Shown: positions 24,381 to 37,515, numbered from the stretch's first letter. The stretch is 64,000 bases of DNA from Sabellastarte sp. h YS-2021 (GCA_964017235.1 OZ024935.1:5704001-5768000), one strand, 5' to 3'. The notes: generated from the letters alone by a model not told the origin. Made by a program: numbers and translations.

Positions 24381-26085
24381 ATCAAACATGGTGATTGAAA
24401 ATCATAGAAACCAGTGTTTGCAGGTGCATATAAATATATATACATGTTGTATTCACAATTGTATATACATGTGTCTGGCAACCAATGCTATTGTAATTTT
24501 AATCTGTATTATAAAAAGGACAATACTGCCAAACTGGATATATGCCAAACACTACAGGTCTCGTAACAGTCTGCCTTGATACTCTTCCTTCACCATGGAC
24601 TGTCCCCTCCTTTGGTGGGAATGAGTGGTAGAGGTTGTGGGGACGCGTAAAAGCGTAAAGAATGTTGAAAAGCAACAAAGGTCTTTGAAAACCCTGCACC
24701 CATTCAAAAGGTCAACTTTCATTCATTTCATTTCATTGAGTTAGATTCCCTCAAGTCCATGGGGCAAAATTCATAGGTTGGGGTTTCAGGTTCAGATTTG
24801 GGTGGTGAGATTTTGGATGACTGAGTCCCGGTTTGTCCGTCGACTAAGTCAGTTGAAATTTCCCCACCTTAGCTGATGAGGTTTTGAATACATGGTAGGT
24901 TTTTGGAGGGTTCAGGTATGTTTTGGGTATAGTTACATGGAGATTTATTAGTTGTTACATGTATTAATATTGAAATTCAGTGACAGGTCCCAAGTTTATA
25001 TTTTTGTATTTATAGTTTTGAATAATTTTAGCCATGTCAGGTCAGTTTGATAAATGTTTAATTAATTTTAACTTCTGTTTGACCTGAATGTTTACTATAT
25101 ATTTTATTTTATATACATTACTGCTCATGAAATGTAATTTAAGCATTCAGTAATAAAAATACTATTAAGATAATTAAATGATCTCTGAAGGTAAAATATT
25201 AAAGTAGTGGATTAATCAATTAATTAATTGACTTGATAAAATAATTATTTCTTGAAGAAGTTTGTGTGACACTTTTGCTGGTGAAATTTGTCAGTTCAGA
25301 TCAAGTTCAGACTTGACTCTGGCTGATTTCTAATTCATTCTAATTTAACTTGTTCTATATTTTTATAATTATGTACCACTTAACATTGTCAAGTTGTAAT
25401 AATAATTAATAATGTGAACTATTTCTTAATATTTGTGATAGTGTCTTTATTTTCTTATCAATTAATTTATGTTTAATTTTCACACACATTCTGTTTCCAG
25501 TTTGATATGTCTTAATTCATACTGTGGTTTTGGATTTCACTAATACTTTTGAATCATTATTTAATACATTAGCCATTCTTAATGATTTCTGGTTTTATAA
25601 TTTGATTGTATAACTATCTCATCCTATTTGCTATTTCTGTATGTGGTTCTATGATTTCATGAATTCTATGTTGATATTTGTTGAGTGTGTGTTTTTCTCC
25701 GTTAATTGCTATATACATGTTATTTCGATTTTTCATTACATGTGTTATGAGTCATAGCTATTGAAGTTTCAGGTTAGGGTCAGATCTCAGTACTTGGGCT
25801 GCAAAGATTCCATCTTGCTCACGTTCTCCTACTCTACATTATTTGTGTCATGCTACTTGTGTTGAGATTCAGATTTATCTGGGCTATGAATTGAATCTCG
25901 GGTCAAATCCAGTGTACTGACAATAGTTTGACCTTTATATTGTCAGGGTTAAGTTATCTTAATGGTTTGGTTGAGCCATAATTCAACCTGGTGGCAGCCT
26001 ATCGTGTGATAAATGGTCTGAGCCTTCTGGTCAAAATATTTAAAATATGAAAGTAATAAGATTTGTACAAAATGTGAGAGAATCA
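24381..26085. other. AT-rich spacer, nothing recognised
   Basis: No supported gene. The sequence is strongly AT-rich, with no clear repeat structure. Confidence 0.45.
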
Positions 26086-26088
26086 GAT

Positions 26089-26310
26089 TTTGATTCGGGG
26101 AGGGATCCAGCCCGATGGGATCCCCATTTTGAATGACAACCCCCGGGGGGTCACCCGCTCTGTAGAGTGCGGGTGCGCCACCGGCTCCGGATGTTTCCGC
26201 GACCGGGGCCAAAACTCCCGTCCCCGGAAATGCGAGCCCTTCCCGGATCCGACGCGGTGGAGGCGGACCGAGGCCTGGGGTCCCGTTTCGCCACACATGA
26301 TGCAGGTGCC
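26089..26310. other. Isolated GC-rich island with hairpin
   Basis: About 220 bp of GC- and CpG-rich sequence with abrupt edges in AT-rich surroundings. It contains runs such as cccccggggggtcacc and a hairpin CACCCGC-tctgtagagt-GCGGGTG near 26151-26174. Both strands are open over much of it, which is expected for stop-poor GC-rich DNA and is not evidence of coding. It could be a CpG promoter, an inserted element or transferred DNA. Confidence 0.5.
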
Positions 26311-27189
26311 TAAGATTTAAAAACACATTCTTAAAGGTACTGTTTATACCTATGCAATTGTCTTAAAAGAAACTTTTAGTCATAGAATTTATGTGTATCA
26401 TATGTGTATTATATGTATAATAAAATTAAAAACCCAGTTTGGTGTTTCTTGTGTTGATATGTAGAGATTACTATGGCATCAGGTTGTTTATTCTATCTTA
26501 TCTATCACCTCTGACCTTTTTCACCTCAGATCAGGGGATCATGAATTGCTATTATAGCCAGTGGGTTGTGTCTGCGCCTTGTTGGCCTCAAAGTTTGTGA
26601 CCTTCATGGCTGACTTTGACCTTGTCTGACCAACCTTGAGCTCCTTCTTCTCTCAACTCTGATTCTCTGAGCTTGAGGGATTATTAAAACTTATGATGGG
26701 CCGTGTTTGAGGTCTATTGATTTGATCAGACATTCTTTTGAACTTTGACCTCATGCAGGTGTTCCACTGGAGCTGACCGGTCGGTAACTAAGCATTTTTG
26801 GAGGGTGAGGACCAATGTTTACATGGTCAGTTAGGGTCGGTTGTAAGTTCCTGGCCTGTCAGAGAGTCGTTGAAATATCAAACATGTTTGATTTTTCCCC
26901 GACCCTCCCAAACTCTTGTTCCTGACCTAGCCTCCTGGTAACCGGCTTGTCCTAGTCACTTCACATCTTGTCCTATGACTTCAAAGCTTGTCTGTAACCC
27001 TTCCATTTTTACGTCCTGTTTTGGCATCCTCCTTTGTAACATCAGTTGTATTGATCTGCTGGTAGAGTTATCTTTGGTGCAATGTTGGTCGATGTTAGTG
27101 GGGGTAGGACTTGTTATTGGATGTATTGCGTTATCACCGAGAAAAAAAAGTAACGCGAAATTCCTTTTCCTAACTCCTGTTAGCACTTA
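26311..27189. other. Spacer, nothing recognised
   Basis: AT-rich becoming more balanced. Several TGACC/TGACCTT motifs at 26510-26760, no coding block. Confidence 0.4.
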
Positions 27190-28650
27190 GGGGTGTTAGG
27201 AAAGCGTAAATTGCTACCTGGCGCTACCTGAAATGGGAAAACTCGTTACGAAATTTGAGTTAGGAAAGGGCAAATTACTACCTGAGCGCTACTTGAGGCT
27301 AGCTTTTCCTAACTCTGGAAATCTGGGTAGCGTTTGCAAAGGGGTTAGGTTAAAAACGAAAAATGCCCGCCAAAGTGCCCAAAAGTGCCCAAATTTGACC
27401 CAAATCGCCCCAAAATGTACTTTTGTGCGGTGCCCACCTATCCCCGTCGGGCGTTTTGGCCAAAATCGATTTTTAACAAAACGTGCCCAATTTCAAGGTT
27501 TCCGTTAGGGGTTGGGTGGGCATCGCCACGGGAGCCCATTTTTTAACCCTTTGCCCATTTTTGGGCATTTTGGGTGCCCACCCATGATTTTGCCCACATA
27601 TAACTCGGCGCTACCCAAAATTAATATTTTTAACCCATTAGGGCAGTAACCTAAGGGGTTTGTGGCTATTTTATGATGGAAAAACGGTGCCCAAAAAATC
27701 ACGCCCACCGACCGAAAATGGGCACTTATGGGCACTTCCCGCGGTCGAACCTGTGTGCAACTTACAAGTTAAATAGAGGAAGGACGGATGAAGCCTTTCT
27801 TGAAAATTCGGCACTTTTAGACCCGCGGGCGCCCATTGTCCACCCAGTTAAAGTCAAAATATCAATTTTTTCACATAGTAGGGGCAGTGGGCACCCATAA
27901 TACGCGTCATTGTGGGCGCCCAACAACGTCGCCCACTCTCACATAGCTAGTTGATAGATTGAGGGACCAAATGGTTCCATGAGGTTTGGTGACCCCACAG
28001 GTCGCCTCTCGGGCGTTTGACCACAAAGACGGAACATTGAATAACTTTTGAGTGCCCACTCATCATTTCATCTATGATACCTCATCGAGTTCAGATCAAT
28101 GAGACCTTTCTGAAAATATAACTTTTGGGCACCTGTGGGCACCGGCAAAAATTGCCTTTTTAACGGAGCCTCGGTTTGAAATTCTAGCTAGATCATTTAA
28201 AAGAGGTCGAAAAAGTAAGTGAAATTGATGTTTCAAACGTCGAAATTGGCCCAGGAATAACGGTTTTCTGGATATTTTAAAATGCCCACATTTTGCCCAC
28301 CAAAAACTTCCGATTTCTGTATCTTTGTTAATACTCGGCCAAATTTTTAATGTAGTACCTCGTTTTGGGGTGCCTCGTGGAGCTCTAGATGATGGTGATG
28401 TCAGAAAATAAAAACGAGGCTGCGGTAAAAAGTTTGACGATTTCAGTAAAAATGGCTCCAAAGTGACTCGTTTCGAATTAGTTTCATTAGAAATACTATT
28501 GAAATGATACAGTTTAACTCCTGTGGGCATATTGATGTGATGAATTGACCCACGTCTCATATACTGTGTTTTTACCATGGAAATGACTGATATATGGGTT
28601 GTTTGATGTGATATTTGGCGTAAAAATCCCCTAAAGTGACCAGACATGTG
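27190..28650. repeat. GCCCA/TGGGC-rich block forming the left flank of the triplication
   Basis: Composition changes sharply near 27190. tgcccaaaa, gtgcccac, ttttgggca and related motifs recur dozens of times, and there are several self-complementary pairs such as tttgcccatttttgggca. Open frames exist on both strands, the longest about 183 codons on the minus strand (28096-28647), but none matches a known family. The repeated ~7.1-kb unit starts inside this block at 28512. The sequence left of 28512 is present only once, which makes it a candidate 5' part of the original element. Confidence 0.45.
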
Positions 28651-30229
28651 TCTAGACTCCTACGAGGAGCCTCGGTCAAGTAGAACGGAGATTTTCAAAA
28701 ATCAATATTTTGGCACACTTGACCAGTATATGGTGGGTGTAGAGTTATATCTTTAACTGGCATCGTTGGGGCGGTCCAGCAGTAATTCACCCTTGCGCTA
28801 ACTCACCGTAGTGTTATATAAATTTTTCATCATTTTTTCATTTCTGCTCAACGTATCGCTGATAAAAGTCTGCAAATGCAAATTAAAAACTTGTCATGGT
28901 ACTTTAATAACCTGTTACTGATACTCAGATAGCCAATGACCTATCCCTAGTTAATAGATACATTGGGACATTGGGTGACATGGGCAGATTTATGCTTAGT
29001 TCACCCAGTGCCAATAACTGCTGGCGCTGTACCATACAGGAAAGAACCATAAAGTGCATTTTTTGTTTACTCCTGGATATCTTTATACATATAGACGAAA
29101 GATATAAATATTTACAAACATCATTGTATATTCTAGTAGTAATGTACTAATGTAATAAGAACAAACTATTCTAATAACAATAATAACATGAAGAGACATT
29201 AGATATAGAAAGCCTATATAAACAACAAATGGTAACTTTTATATTTCCCTAGCTAAACTGCAGAATCCTCCCCGCAGAAGTAGCTAAATAATTTCACAAT
29301 GCTTTGGCAGAATGTTTCACAACATTATTCCATGTTAAATTGATCCTACAGACTTGTGTATTTCATGCACACGTGCACACTCTACCTCCATCGGGTGGAT
29401 GTTGCAGTTGCTTTCACGGGGGTGATCACTGAGACAAGACCCAGAGACAATTGAACTATTTAAGAGCATCTATGTTAAATGTGGCAACACCAAGTAAAAT
29501 ACTGTTAATGCAAACAACAAAACCTCACAAATTGCATACACACTTGAACTTTTTACATTTACATGCAATCTGGCACACATGTGACTCACTACATATTCAT
29601 ACTAAACATGACCTACACCTGAACATATAAACTGAAAGAGAACATGTATGAAATATACAGCAATCCTACAGGAAAATAAACCATTCAATATGCACAGTTA
29701 AACCCAATAAATTCTCTCGCATGAAGTTAATCACACACACAGGTATCACCTATAAATTGCACCACTAACCTCATTCTATCACTGGTAAAGTGAAACACAC
29801 AAGGGAGCCACCCACATATGTGTAAAGTCCAACAAAATCACCACCATCTACTGGTCACAGGGAACTATCTTTCCCCAGATATCACTTTCATAATTTTCAA
29901 TCTTGGGAAAACATAATGGGTAATTTGTCTACCAATATCCCTTTCACTGATCCTAAAATAAATTACCCAAGATTTTCAAGGATAATACATATTTCCTGGA
30001 TGTGTGAAATACATCGCGTTACAAAAATAGCAATTACTTGGTGTTTCCTTTTTTGTTAAAACAACCCTGCATCTTTTTTTGTGTTGCCAATAATTTATGT
30101 TGCGTGGTGGCATATAGGGATTGGTTTGTCGCTGTGTTAAGTATGCACTCTTGGTACTTTTGAACTTCACCGCCAAGAATTGCCCCCCTAACTGGTTTAT
30201 TTCAAACAATGCAGAAAACCCCGCCAAGT

Positions 30230-30350
30230 AAATCCATGCTGTGAGAAGTCATACAACCAGATGACAGCTGTGGAGAAAGGCCCTACAGCCTCTTGAGACT
30301 GTGGATAAAAGTTTTTTAAATATCACAATGAACAAACATCAACTGCTTTC
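30230..30350 (+). pseudogene. Decayed C2H2 zinc-finger patch, unit A (also B ~37735, C ~45010)
   Basis: Across two frames the sequence recalls a C2H2 finger linker: tgtgagaagtcatacaacca can read CEKSYN, and gtggagaaaggccctacagc reads GERPYS like the usual TGEKPYxC linker. Stops follow immediately. It is present in all three units, so the decay predates the triplication. It may be chance similarity. Confidence 0.25.
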
Positions 30351-32460
30351 AAAGTTTGGCAGCATCTTTTTATTCCCAAGTTATTATTGTTCCAGCTGCA
30401 TAATTTGCACATTTATCCTTCTGTTGAGCAGAATAGCAAGTAATACTTATGACATTCATTGTATTGGTTTCAAAAGTACCACTGGCATTTGGATTGAAAA
30501 TTTCAGCCTCAGGTATTTTGAAGAGCATTTGAAATGCTCATTTCAGAAATGAACAATTGTCTTGTAAATAAACTAAGGACGATGTTGTAGGCCTTTCTCC
30601 CTCTCCTGAATGAAACAAGCCTGCATCAGTTTCCTGTGTTGACAGCTGCTTCACCTTTGAAACGCCAAGAGTTAATTTACCAAACTGTTGTCTTAGTGTA
30701 CAAACTGTTCCTTTTGCTGTTTGATTATTTGTACTGTTGTGTTTTGTATCCCCAGTGCAATAAATAAATAAATAAAATTCTGAGTCTTGATGTTGTGTTT
30801 TCAATCATCAACCAAAAGGTCAACTCTTGCCTCTGTGGCTCACAAATATGAACACACTTTACAGACAGACACCCACAATAATTGGTAAAACATATATTTG
30901 GATTTTAGCCTCTCTTTCAACACCTTTTCTTGTCGATGGGTAGTTCTATGGGCACTGCATACATGCACCACACAACTTTTAAACCATAAACCTGAGATGT
31001 CCTACTAGTTGTCATATACTTAAAAGGTTCCAAGACACAACACATTTTATTGCCCTGTACACAAATAATGATTTACACACCATATAAACTTGCCACCTCT
31101 CAAAATTTATTTAAATCAGACATTGCCCTATTTGTCTTGTAACCACCCAGCTCATCTCACACCGGTTAACTGTCTAGGAACTCTAACACTGATCTCCTGT
31201 GAAATATCGTTGGAGCTTGTAAATTAAAAGAGGTTCTTGTTGCCTTTTTGGAGAGGCACTTGATCCCTTCAGTTTAAGGACTGAATGTCCTGTACTGACC
31301 CGCTGTAGTCTCTAAATGATCCTGGGGCATGGTTGCTATTCTGGTCTACTGCATAGTTCCAAATTAGCCAGGGTAGTCTACCTACGTGTCAGGTTTCATT
31401 GACATAGATGAAAACCAGGGTGTGGTGACAGTGCCGGCAATGACCATTTACAAGCCAACTATTTTTAGTTGTCATATGCTTGTAGGTCACGCCTGTGAGT
31501 TTCCAAGAGCAATGAAAGAATCTGTATTTTAGACTCCCCAATCCTAATTACAACAGTTTTGTAAATAGCTACTTGCATGTCTGAAATGAATTAAATTCAC
31601 TCTGTCCCCAACTACTAGCTTCTAATATCAATCAATCCGATGATCAATTCTATATGACCCGCCTCTTAAACATTGGGAGATTCTCCATCTTGATTAACCT
31701 TTTCACTACTGACGGAGCATTGTTCCGAGGGACTGTGACTGGATGTCGTATGACCTCGTTACTTTTACATAACATTAACGGGCATTAAAAATACAACCAA
31801 ACATAGGAACGGTCCTTTATTTCCATTCATTTCAAATGCCATCATGAAAACATGTCCAAAGACAACCAAGTATGTCTAACTATATGCAAATATGTGCAGG
31901 AAATTCCAGTTGGTAGTTCAAATATCAAAATGAACTGGTTGCTGATGTCTTCTGACATACCCTTTTCACTCGCACTATTTAGCAATAATTCCCTTGCCTG
32001 AGATGCATTAAATGTGGCCATTACGCAAACCATATCACTGAAAAACAGTATGTAACACATGCAGTACATATGCCAAGAACTGACCTCATTTCAGAGAAAT
32101 TGGTAAACATCTCGTTTGCATTCAATACACATTTCTGCAACCTCAAAACAAACAAATGGTCTTGCAATCTGTCCACACGAGTATCTCAAGCTGAATTATC
32201 TAAAAGAAAGGTACTGAACAAACCTGTTCCTTTAATATAAAATTGTCAAATCCTCTCGACAAACGTGGTCCCTCATAATGCACGTTCTTGTCGACTGGTA
32301 GTCGGCAGACATGGTAGCCAAAGGGTTAAATACTAATTCTGATGAATACACCTTGTCAAAACTTTCTTGATGAATTGGCAGCAAGGCTAACTTCAGATAT
32401 GTCCCAAAAAGTCAGAGGCTAATAGTTGGCAAAAGTATTACTGTATACTCCTAATCTTAT

Positions 32461-34107
32461 GTGGCGTTCTTTAATATTTTAAGGCCAGGCCCATCACATA
32501 GACCAGACACGCAGGATTCACAGCCAATTAGCCCAGGCCAGTCCACTAGTAAAGCAGATGACATAACTCAGAAATTCAGTGATGCCAACGGCTCAGATAT
32601 TGTTTCGAAAGAGTGGTACGAGGCAGAGGAGATGATGAAGAAGCGTAAGAAGAAGAACTGTCCAGACTGTGGGAAGTCAGTGTTCAATCTTAGTAGACAC
32701 TTTCGACAGGCTCATCAACAACATTCTTTTGAGGGAAAGGGTACCTACTGTTTTGTCTGCAGGAAATCTCGCAAGTGCATGAAGTCGCACCTCAAGGTCA
32801 TATACAAGATTCCAACCCAATGCGAGGATTATAAGAAACTCTATTCTTTATTTACCCGTCGGGATGTGTCCTCCGATGATCAAGATATTATTGATGGACG
32901 GGAACTGTTTTGGATGCTTTTGAAAGACACCAGATGGGTATCCCCGGAGGCCGGCAGAGTGCCAGACAGGTGAAGCAGAATCGCAAGCAGGCCCAAGCTA
33001 TCCTTGAGTTTATTGATAAACCCTTGCATACCATTTTTGAGGACATGGAAGATCTTCTGTTTGATGGTGATACAGGTTTTTTTCCTGTACAGGTCACAAA
33101 GAACTCCTGGAAAGTGGGAACTGTTCGTTCCTACTTATTTAGCTTGAAAAGGTACTTAGACTTCCTGGTCACCAGACAAGCAGAGGTTCTGCAAGTTTCT
33201 GTACAGATAAAGGCATCGAAGATCCTCGACCGACTCATTGCTTCAACAGCCAAGGACGTTAGCACTCGTCGCCACGAGCATGCTCTGGAAACCAAGTCGA
33301 AACTCATCACTGCCACCCAGTTGCAAGATTATTTTGACAGTCTCAAGGTAAAAGAAATCAGGGCTCTGTTAAATGTAATTAAGACTGAGGGGCCATCTGT
33401 GCTTGCAGACAAGGGGATCACTAACTGTTGTGCATATTTGGCGGCACGCACCCTGATTAGAAACAGACAAAGAACTGGTGTAATCCTGAATGTGAAGATT
33501 TCCGAATTTAGAAATGGTGATCGAAAAGACGATGAAGGGTTTGTCTTCCATGTAGCGGAACATAAGACTGCTGCCACCTATGGACCTGCCGTGATCGTCC
33601 TCAGCAAGGATCTCTACCAAGATTACCGAATTTACATTAAAAAGATAAGACCAACACTGGATAAAGATGGCAAGGCACAGAGTCTCTTCATCAACAACAA
33701 TGGAACTGAATTGAACCGCCAAACCCTGAACAACCATCTCCGCAAGCATTTCGAAGATACTATTAATATGAAGAATGTCACTCCCACACTTTTGCGAAAG
33801 AGTCTTGTTAGTATCATGGAGAAGGCGGGCAGTACATCCGAAGACATGGAAACCATGGTGCGCCAATTCACGCACTCTTCACAAACTCAGCAAAAGTGTT
33901 ATGCCATAGATCGAGGCGTAGAGAAGGCCATACGGGTAGTTAGGAAGATGGAAGAAACTATAAAAAGCTCTTGCCTCATCCTCAGATGAGGAGGATCATG
34001 AGACGCAGGAAAGAAGTCTGTCCCAGCCCATCGCCCACAAGGAAACGACGGAGGAGGATGACGAGATTTTGGAGGTGCAGGAAGAGGAGGAAGTGGAGGC
34101 TGTTCAA
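32461..34107 (+). pseudogene. Zinc-finger/tyrosine-recombinase gene, unit A, frameshifted
   Basis: Same architecture as the unit B gene (39965-41494). A four-T run at 32908-32911, where B and C have five Ts, shifts the frame after the zinc fingers. The N-terminal part therefore terminates at 32973, and the catalytic part continues in another frame to a stop at 33989. All catalytic-domain motifs are present downstream of the break (RTG box I, EHKT, LLR box II, THSS and the Tyr). A splice-acceptor-like sequence, ttctttaatattttaag, ends at 32483, and no ATG precedes it in frame, so the start probably lies in an upstream exon. The acidic tail from ~33967 to the donor at 34107/34108 is in the +1 frame. 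Twelve residues differ from unit B. The frameshift lies in a homopolymer, so a base-calling error is possible. Confidence 0.8.
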
Positions 34108-34544
34108 GTGAGCCACTCTTGCATTTTTGGATTTACACATTTAATTTGACATGTGTGTTGACATTTGTAGCGCTTATCTTGCCTTTGTAAATCGTGACTA
34201 TAAGGCGGGGCAGCACAACAAAAGATGTAAGGGTTGTTCAGCCATAAACACATTTTCACTCTTTCTTTCAATAATTCCAATAGGGGTTCATGAAGTAATG
34301 CATGACCTTTTCCATGCCAAAACCTTGGTTCAATGTATGCTGTATATCTTGTGTTACATTTAAACACCACTATGTTAGATCCAAGTAATTGCATGCCACG
34401 AAGAAATCCAATGAAATTTTGTCCACCCCGAAAATCCTCCTTTTCTTTGGAAATGAATTGAATCTTCAGGCTTGTCTTGTAGGGAATTAATAAAGAAAGT
34501 TATCTACAACATGTGTTGGCAACATTTCACTTTTATCCCACCAG

Positions 34545-35595
34545 ATTGACAGTGACAGCTCTGATGAACCGATCTCCAGACCACCTCTGAGGGTGAAGAT
34601 GGAGTTTAAACGTGACACGCCAGCGCCTCTGATTTCCACCGAAAGGACCAGCACACCCATCCAGCCTCCAGAGACGTCCAAGTCGCCTGAGGCCAGCATC
34701 ATTACCCCAGGGGCAGCCTCGACCAGTACCTCCCAGAAGGGCAAGAAGGTAAGAGTTAAATGTTATTTACCTCCAGTTTCCCGACAGAGAATGGCAAGTT
34801 ATGGTAAGGAAACTTATGTTTGTATAATTGTCTCTTGCTAAAATATTCCTGGATGTCAGCTTGATGTGACTAATTTCACAATTGATTTGATTCCTTGCAG
34901 GTTTTAGACCAAGAGGAAGTGATACAATGTATTGTAATGTATTTGTGACAGCAAGGCACTTTTTCTTTCAGATGCAGTACACCACTTCTTTGTGCTGGTT
35001 TCTTCCTCCAAAGAACTGAGCCTTACAAAACATACAAGGCTCGATGTAAACATGGCGTCAATGACTAATTATATCCAAATCTTTGCAGGTCAAGTCCAGT
35101 AGCTCTGTCAAAGCCATTGTACATGATAGCCACACCAAGAAGAAACGACGTCTTGGAAGCAGTGACAAACAGTGGAAGCAAATTGCTGAGGTTCTGGAGC
35201 GGGTGAGTAAATTGAATTTTAGGAATTATTATTTCACCTTCCTAATGTCTCCCTACCAGATGTCGGCCAGTTACTGCTGTTGGCAAGAATTATCTCTACC
35301 TTTTTAAAAGTCCCTCATCTGTGATGTATTTTAAGTTCTAGAATGGTGATGAGTTGTATTTTTCTGCAGTTAAATTGTACTTGGATGAATAGCTTTATAA
35401 TCTTGTATTAGCTTTTACCATGTAAAAATCTTGTTGAAATCTAAATACCAACTGTTTGAGTGACAGCTCCTCTTAAAAGCATTTCACATAATTTTGTGGG
35501 TATATCTTTTTCAGTGCTCCCCGCAGAAGAAGTTCCATGAGATCGTCTCCGACTCTCAGAGCGACGAACCTTCCTTCTCCTCCACTGATTCAGAT
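34545..35595 (+). pseudogene. Acidic-tail exons 2-4 of the recombinase gene, unit A (exon 4 truncated)
   Basis: Three exons with GT-AG borders, all in phase 0. Exon 2 is 34545-34748 (68 codons; starts IDSDSSDEP, Ser/Thr/Pro-rich, ends KGKK). Exon 3 is 35089-35202 (38 codons; basic KKKRR then WKQIAEVLER). Exon 4 starts at 35515 (CSPQKKFHEI, then acidic and Ser-rich) and is cut at 35595 where unit B begins. Exon 1 joins from the donor at 34107. The mixed acidic and lysine-rich sequence suggests a nuclear protein with a nuclear localisation signal. No enzymatic domain is visible. Confidence 0.65.
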
Positions 35596-36297
35596 GGGGT
35601 TTAACTCCTGTGGGCATATTGATGTGATGAATTGACCCACGTCTCATATACTGTGTTTTTACCATGGAAATGACTGATATATGGGTCGTTTGATGTGATA
35701 TTTGGCGTAAAAATCCCCTAAAGTGACCAAAGACATGTGTCTAGACTCCTACGAGGAGCCTCGGTCAAGTAGAACGGAGATTTTCAAAAATCGATATTTT
35801 GGCACACTTGACCAGTATATGGTGGGCGTAGAGTTATATCTTTAACTGGCATCGTTGGGGCGGTCCAGCAGTAATTCACCCTTGCGCTAACTCACCGTAG
35901 TGTTATATAAATTTTTCATCATTTTTTCATTTCTGCTCAACGTATCGCTGATAAAAGTCTGCAAATGCAAATTAAAAACTTGTCATGGTACTTTAATAAC
36001 CTGTTATTGATACTCAGATAGCCAATGACCTATCCCTAGTTAATAGATACATTGGGACATTGGGTGACATGGGCAGATTTACGCTTAGTTCACCCAGTGC
36101 CAATAACTGCTGGCGCTGTACCATACGGGAAAGAACCATAAAGTGCATTTTTTGTTTACTCCTGGATATCTTTATACATATAGACGAAAGATATAAATAT
36201 TTACAAACATCATTGTATATTCTAGTAGTAATGTACTAATGTAATAAGAACAAACTATTCTAATAACAATAATAACATGAAGAGACATTAGATATAG

Positions 36298-36533
36298 ATT
36301 TGTTTGTTTATTTGGGGTTTTACGTCGCTTTCAACACTGTACAGGTCATATCACGACGGGTAGTTGGAAGGGCAGAGGAAACCAGTACATATAGTTCGCT
36401 AGGGTTCTGTACTGTAAACTGCCGACCAACGGCAAGCAACTACCAGCTTTCCCACTTACGGCCATGACGGGGATCGAACCCCGGCCGCAGAGGTGGGAGG
36501 CGAGAGTGTTACCACTCTGCCACCGTGGCCCCT
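36298..36533 (-). mobile_element. tRNA-derived SINE, family 1, private to unit B
   Basis: Minus strand. Head at the right with box A TGGCAGAGTGG and box B GGTTCGATCCC. The tail at the left reads TAAACAAACAAA on the minus strand. The 13-bp target-site duplication is acattagatatag at 36285-36297 and 36534-36546. Units A and C carry the empty site, so the insertion followed the B/C split. Confidence 0.95.
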
Positions 36534-37515
36534 ACATTAGATATAGAAAGCCTATGTAAACAACAAATGGTAACTTTTATATTTCCCTAGCTAAACTGCA
36601 GAATCCTCCCCGCAGAAGTAGCTAAATAATTTCACAATGCTTTGGCAGAATGTTTCACAACATTATTCCATGTTAAATTGATCCTACAGACTTGTGTATT
36701 TCATGCACACGTGCACACTCTACCTCCATCGGGTGGATGTTGCAGTTGCTTTCACGGGGGTGATCACTGAGACAAGACCCAGAGACAATTGAACTATTTA
36801 AGAGCATCTATGTTAAATGTGGCAACACCAAGTAAAATACTGTTAATGCAAACAACAAAACCTCACAAATTGCATACACACTTGAACTTTTTACATTTAC
36901 ATGCAATCTGGCACACATGTGACTCACTACATATTCATACTAAACATGACCTACACCTGAACATATAAACTGAAAGAGAACATGTATGAAATATACAGCA
37001 ATCCTACAGGAAAATAAACCATTCAATATGCACAGTTAAACCCAATAAATTCTCTCGCATGAAGTTAATCACACACACAGGTATCACCTATAAATTGCAC
37101 CACTAACCTCATTCTATCACTGGTAAAGTGAAACACACAAGGGAGCCACCCACATATGTGTAAAGTCCAACAAAATCACCACCATCTACTGGTCACAGGG
37201 AACTATCTTTCCCCAGATATCACTTTCATAATTTTCAATCTTGGGAAAACATAATGGGTAATTTGTCTACCAACATCCCTTTCACTGATCCTAAAATAAA
37301 TTACTCAAGATTTTCAAGGATAATACATATTTCCTGGATGTGTGAAATACATCGCGTTACAAAAATAGCAATTACTTGGTGTTTCCTTTTTTGTTAAAAC
37401 AACCCTGCATCTTTTTTTGTGTTGTCAGTAATTTATGTTGCGTGGTGGCATATAGGGATTGGTTTGTCGCTGTGTTAAGTATGCACTCTTGGTACTTTTG
37501 AACTTCACCGCCAAG

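Larger units (their letters stand above)
28512..35598 (+). repeat. Tandem unit A (7087 bp)
   Basis: First of three head-to-tail units. It starts gtttaactcctgtgggcata and ends within the fourth tail exon (gattcagat at 35587-35595, then gggg, then the start of unit B). From left to right it holds a shared noncoding left half, a decayed zinc-finger-like patch near 30237, and a putative polyadenylation-like AATAAA run at 30763 with GT-rich sequence after it. The zinc-finger/recombinase gene follows from 32461. It lacks both SINEs found in unit B and is the most divergent of the three in its left half. Confidence 0.95.

Noticed and set aside
26089..26310. Protein-coding gene in the GC-rich island
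   Set aside because: Openness on both strands is explained by GC content. No motif or splice signal supports coding.
28096..28647. 183-codon minus-strand frame
   Set aside because: Not clearly coding: low-complexity basic peptide, no motif, and the unit boundary cuts through it. Kept only as part of the GCCCA-rich block.
30301..30552. 83-codon plus-strand frame repeated in all three units
   Set aside because: It follows from the triplication. No family match, no splice context, and it overlaps an apparent 3'-untranslated-like stretch.
33369..33875. Long minus-strand open frame (168 codons) opposite the recombinase, also in unit B
   Set aside because: It is the antisense of the catalytic domain. 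Its conservation follows from the plus-strand coding sequence.
34151..34363. 70-codon frame between exons 1 and 2 of unit A, with counterparts in B and C
   Set aside because: It lies within a GT-AG intron and has no recognisable domain.
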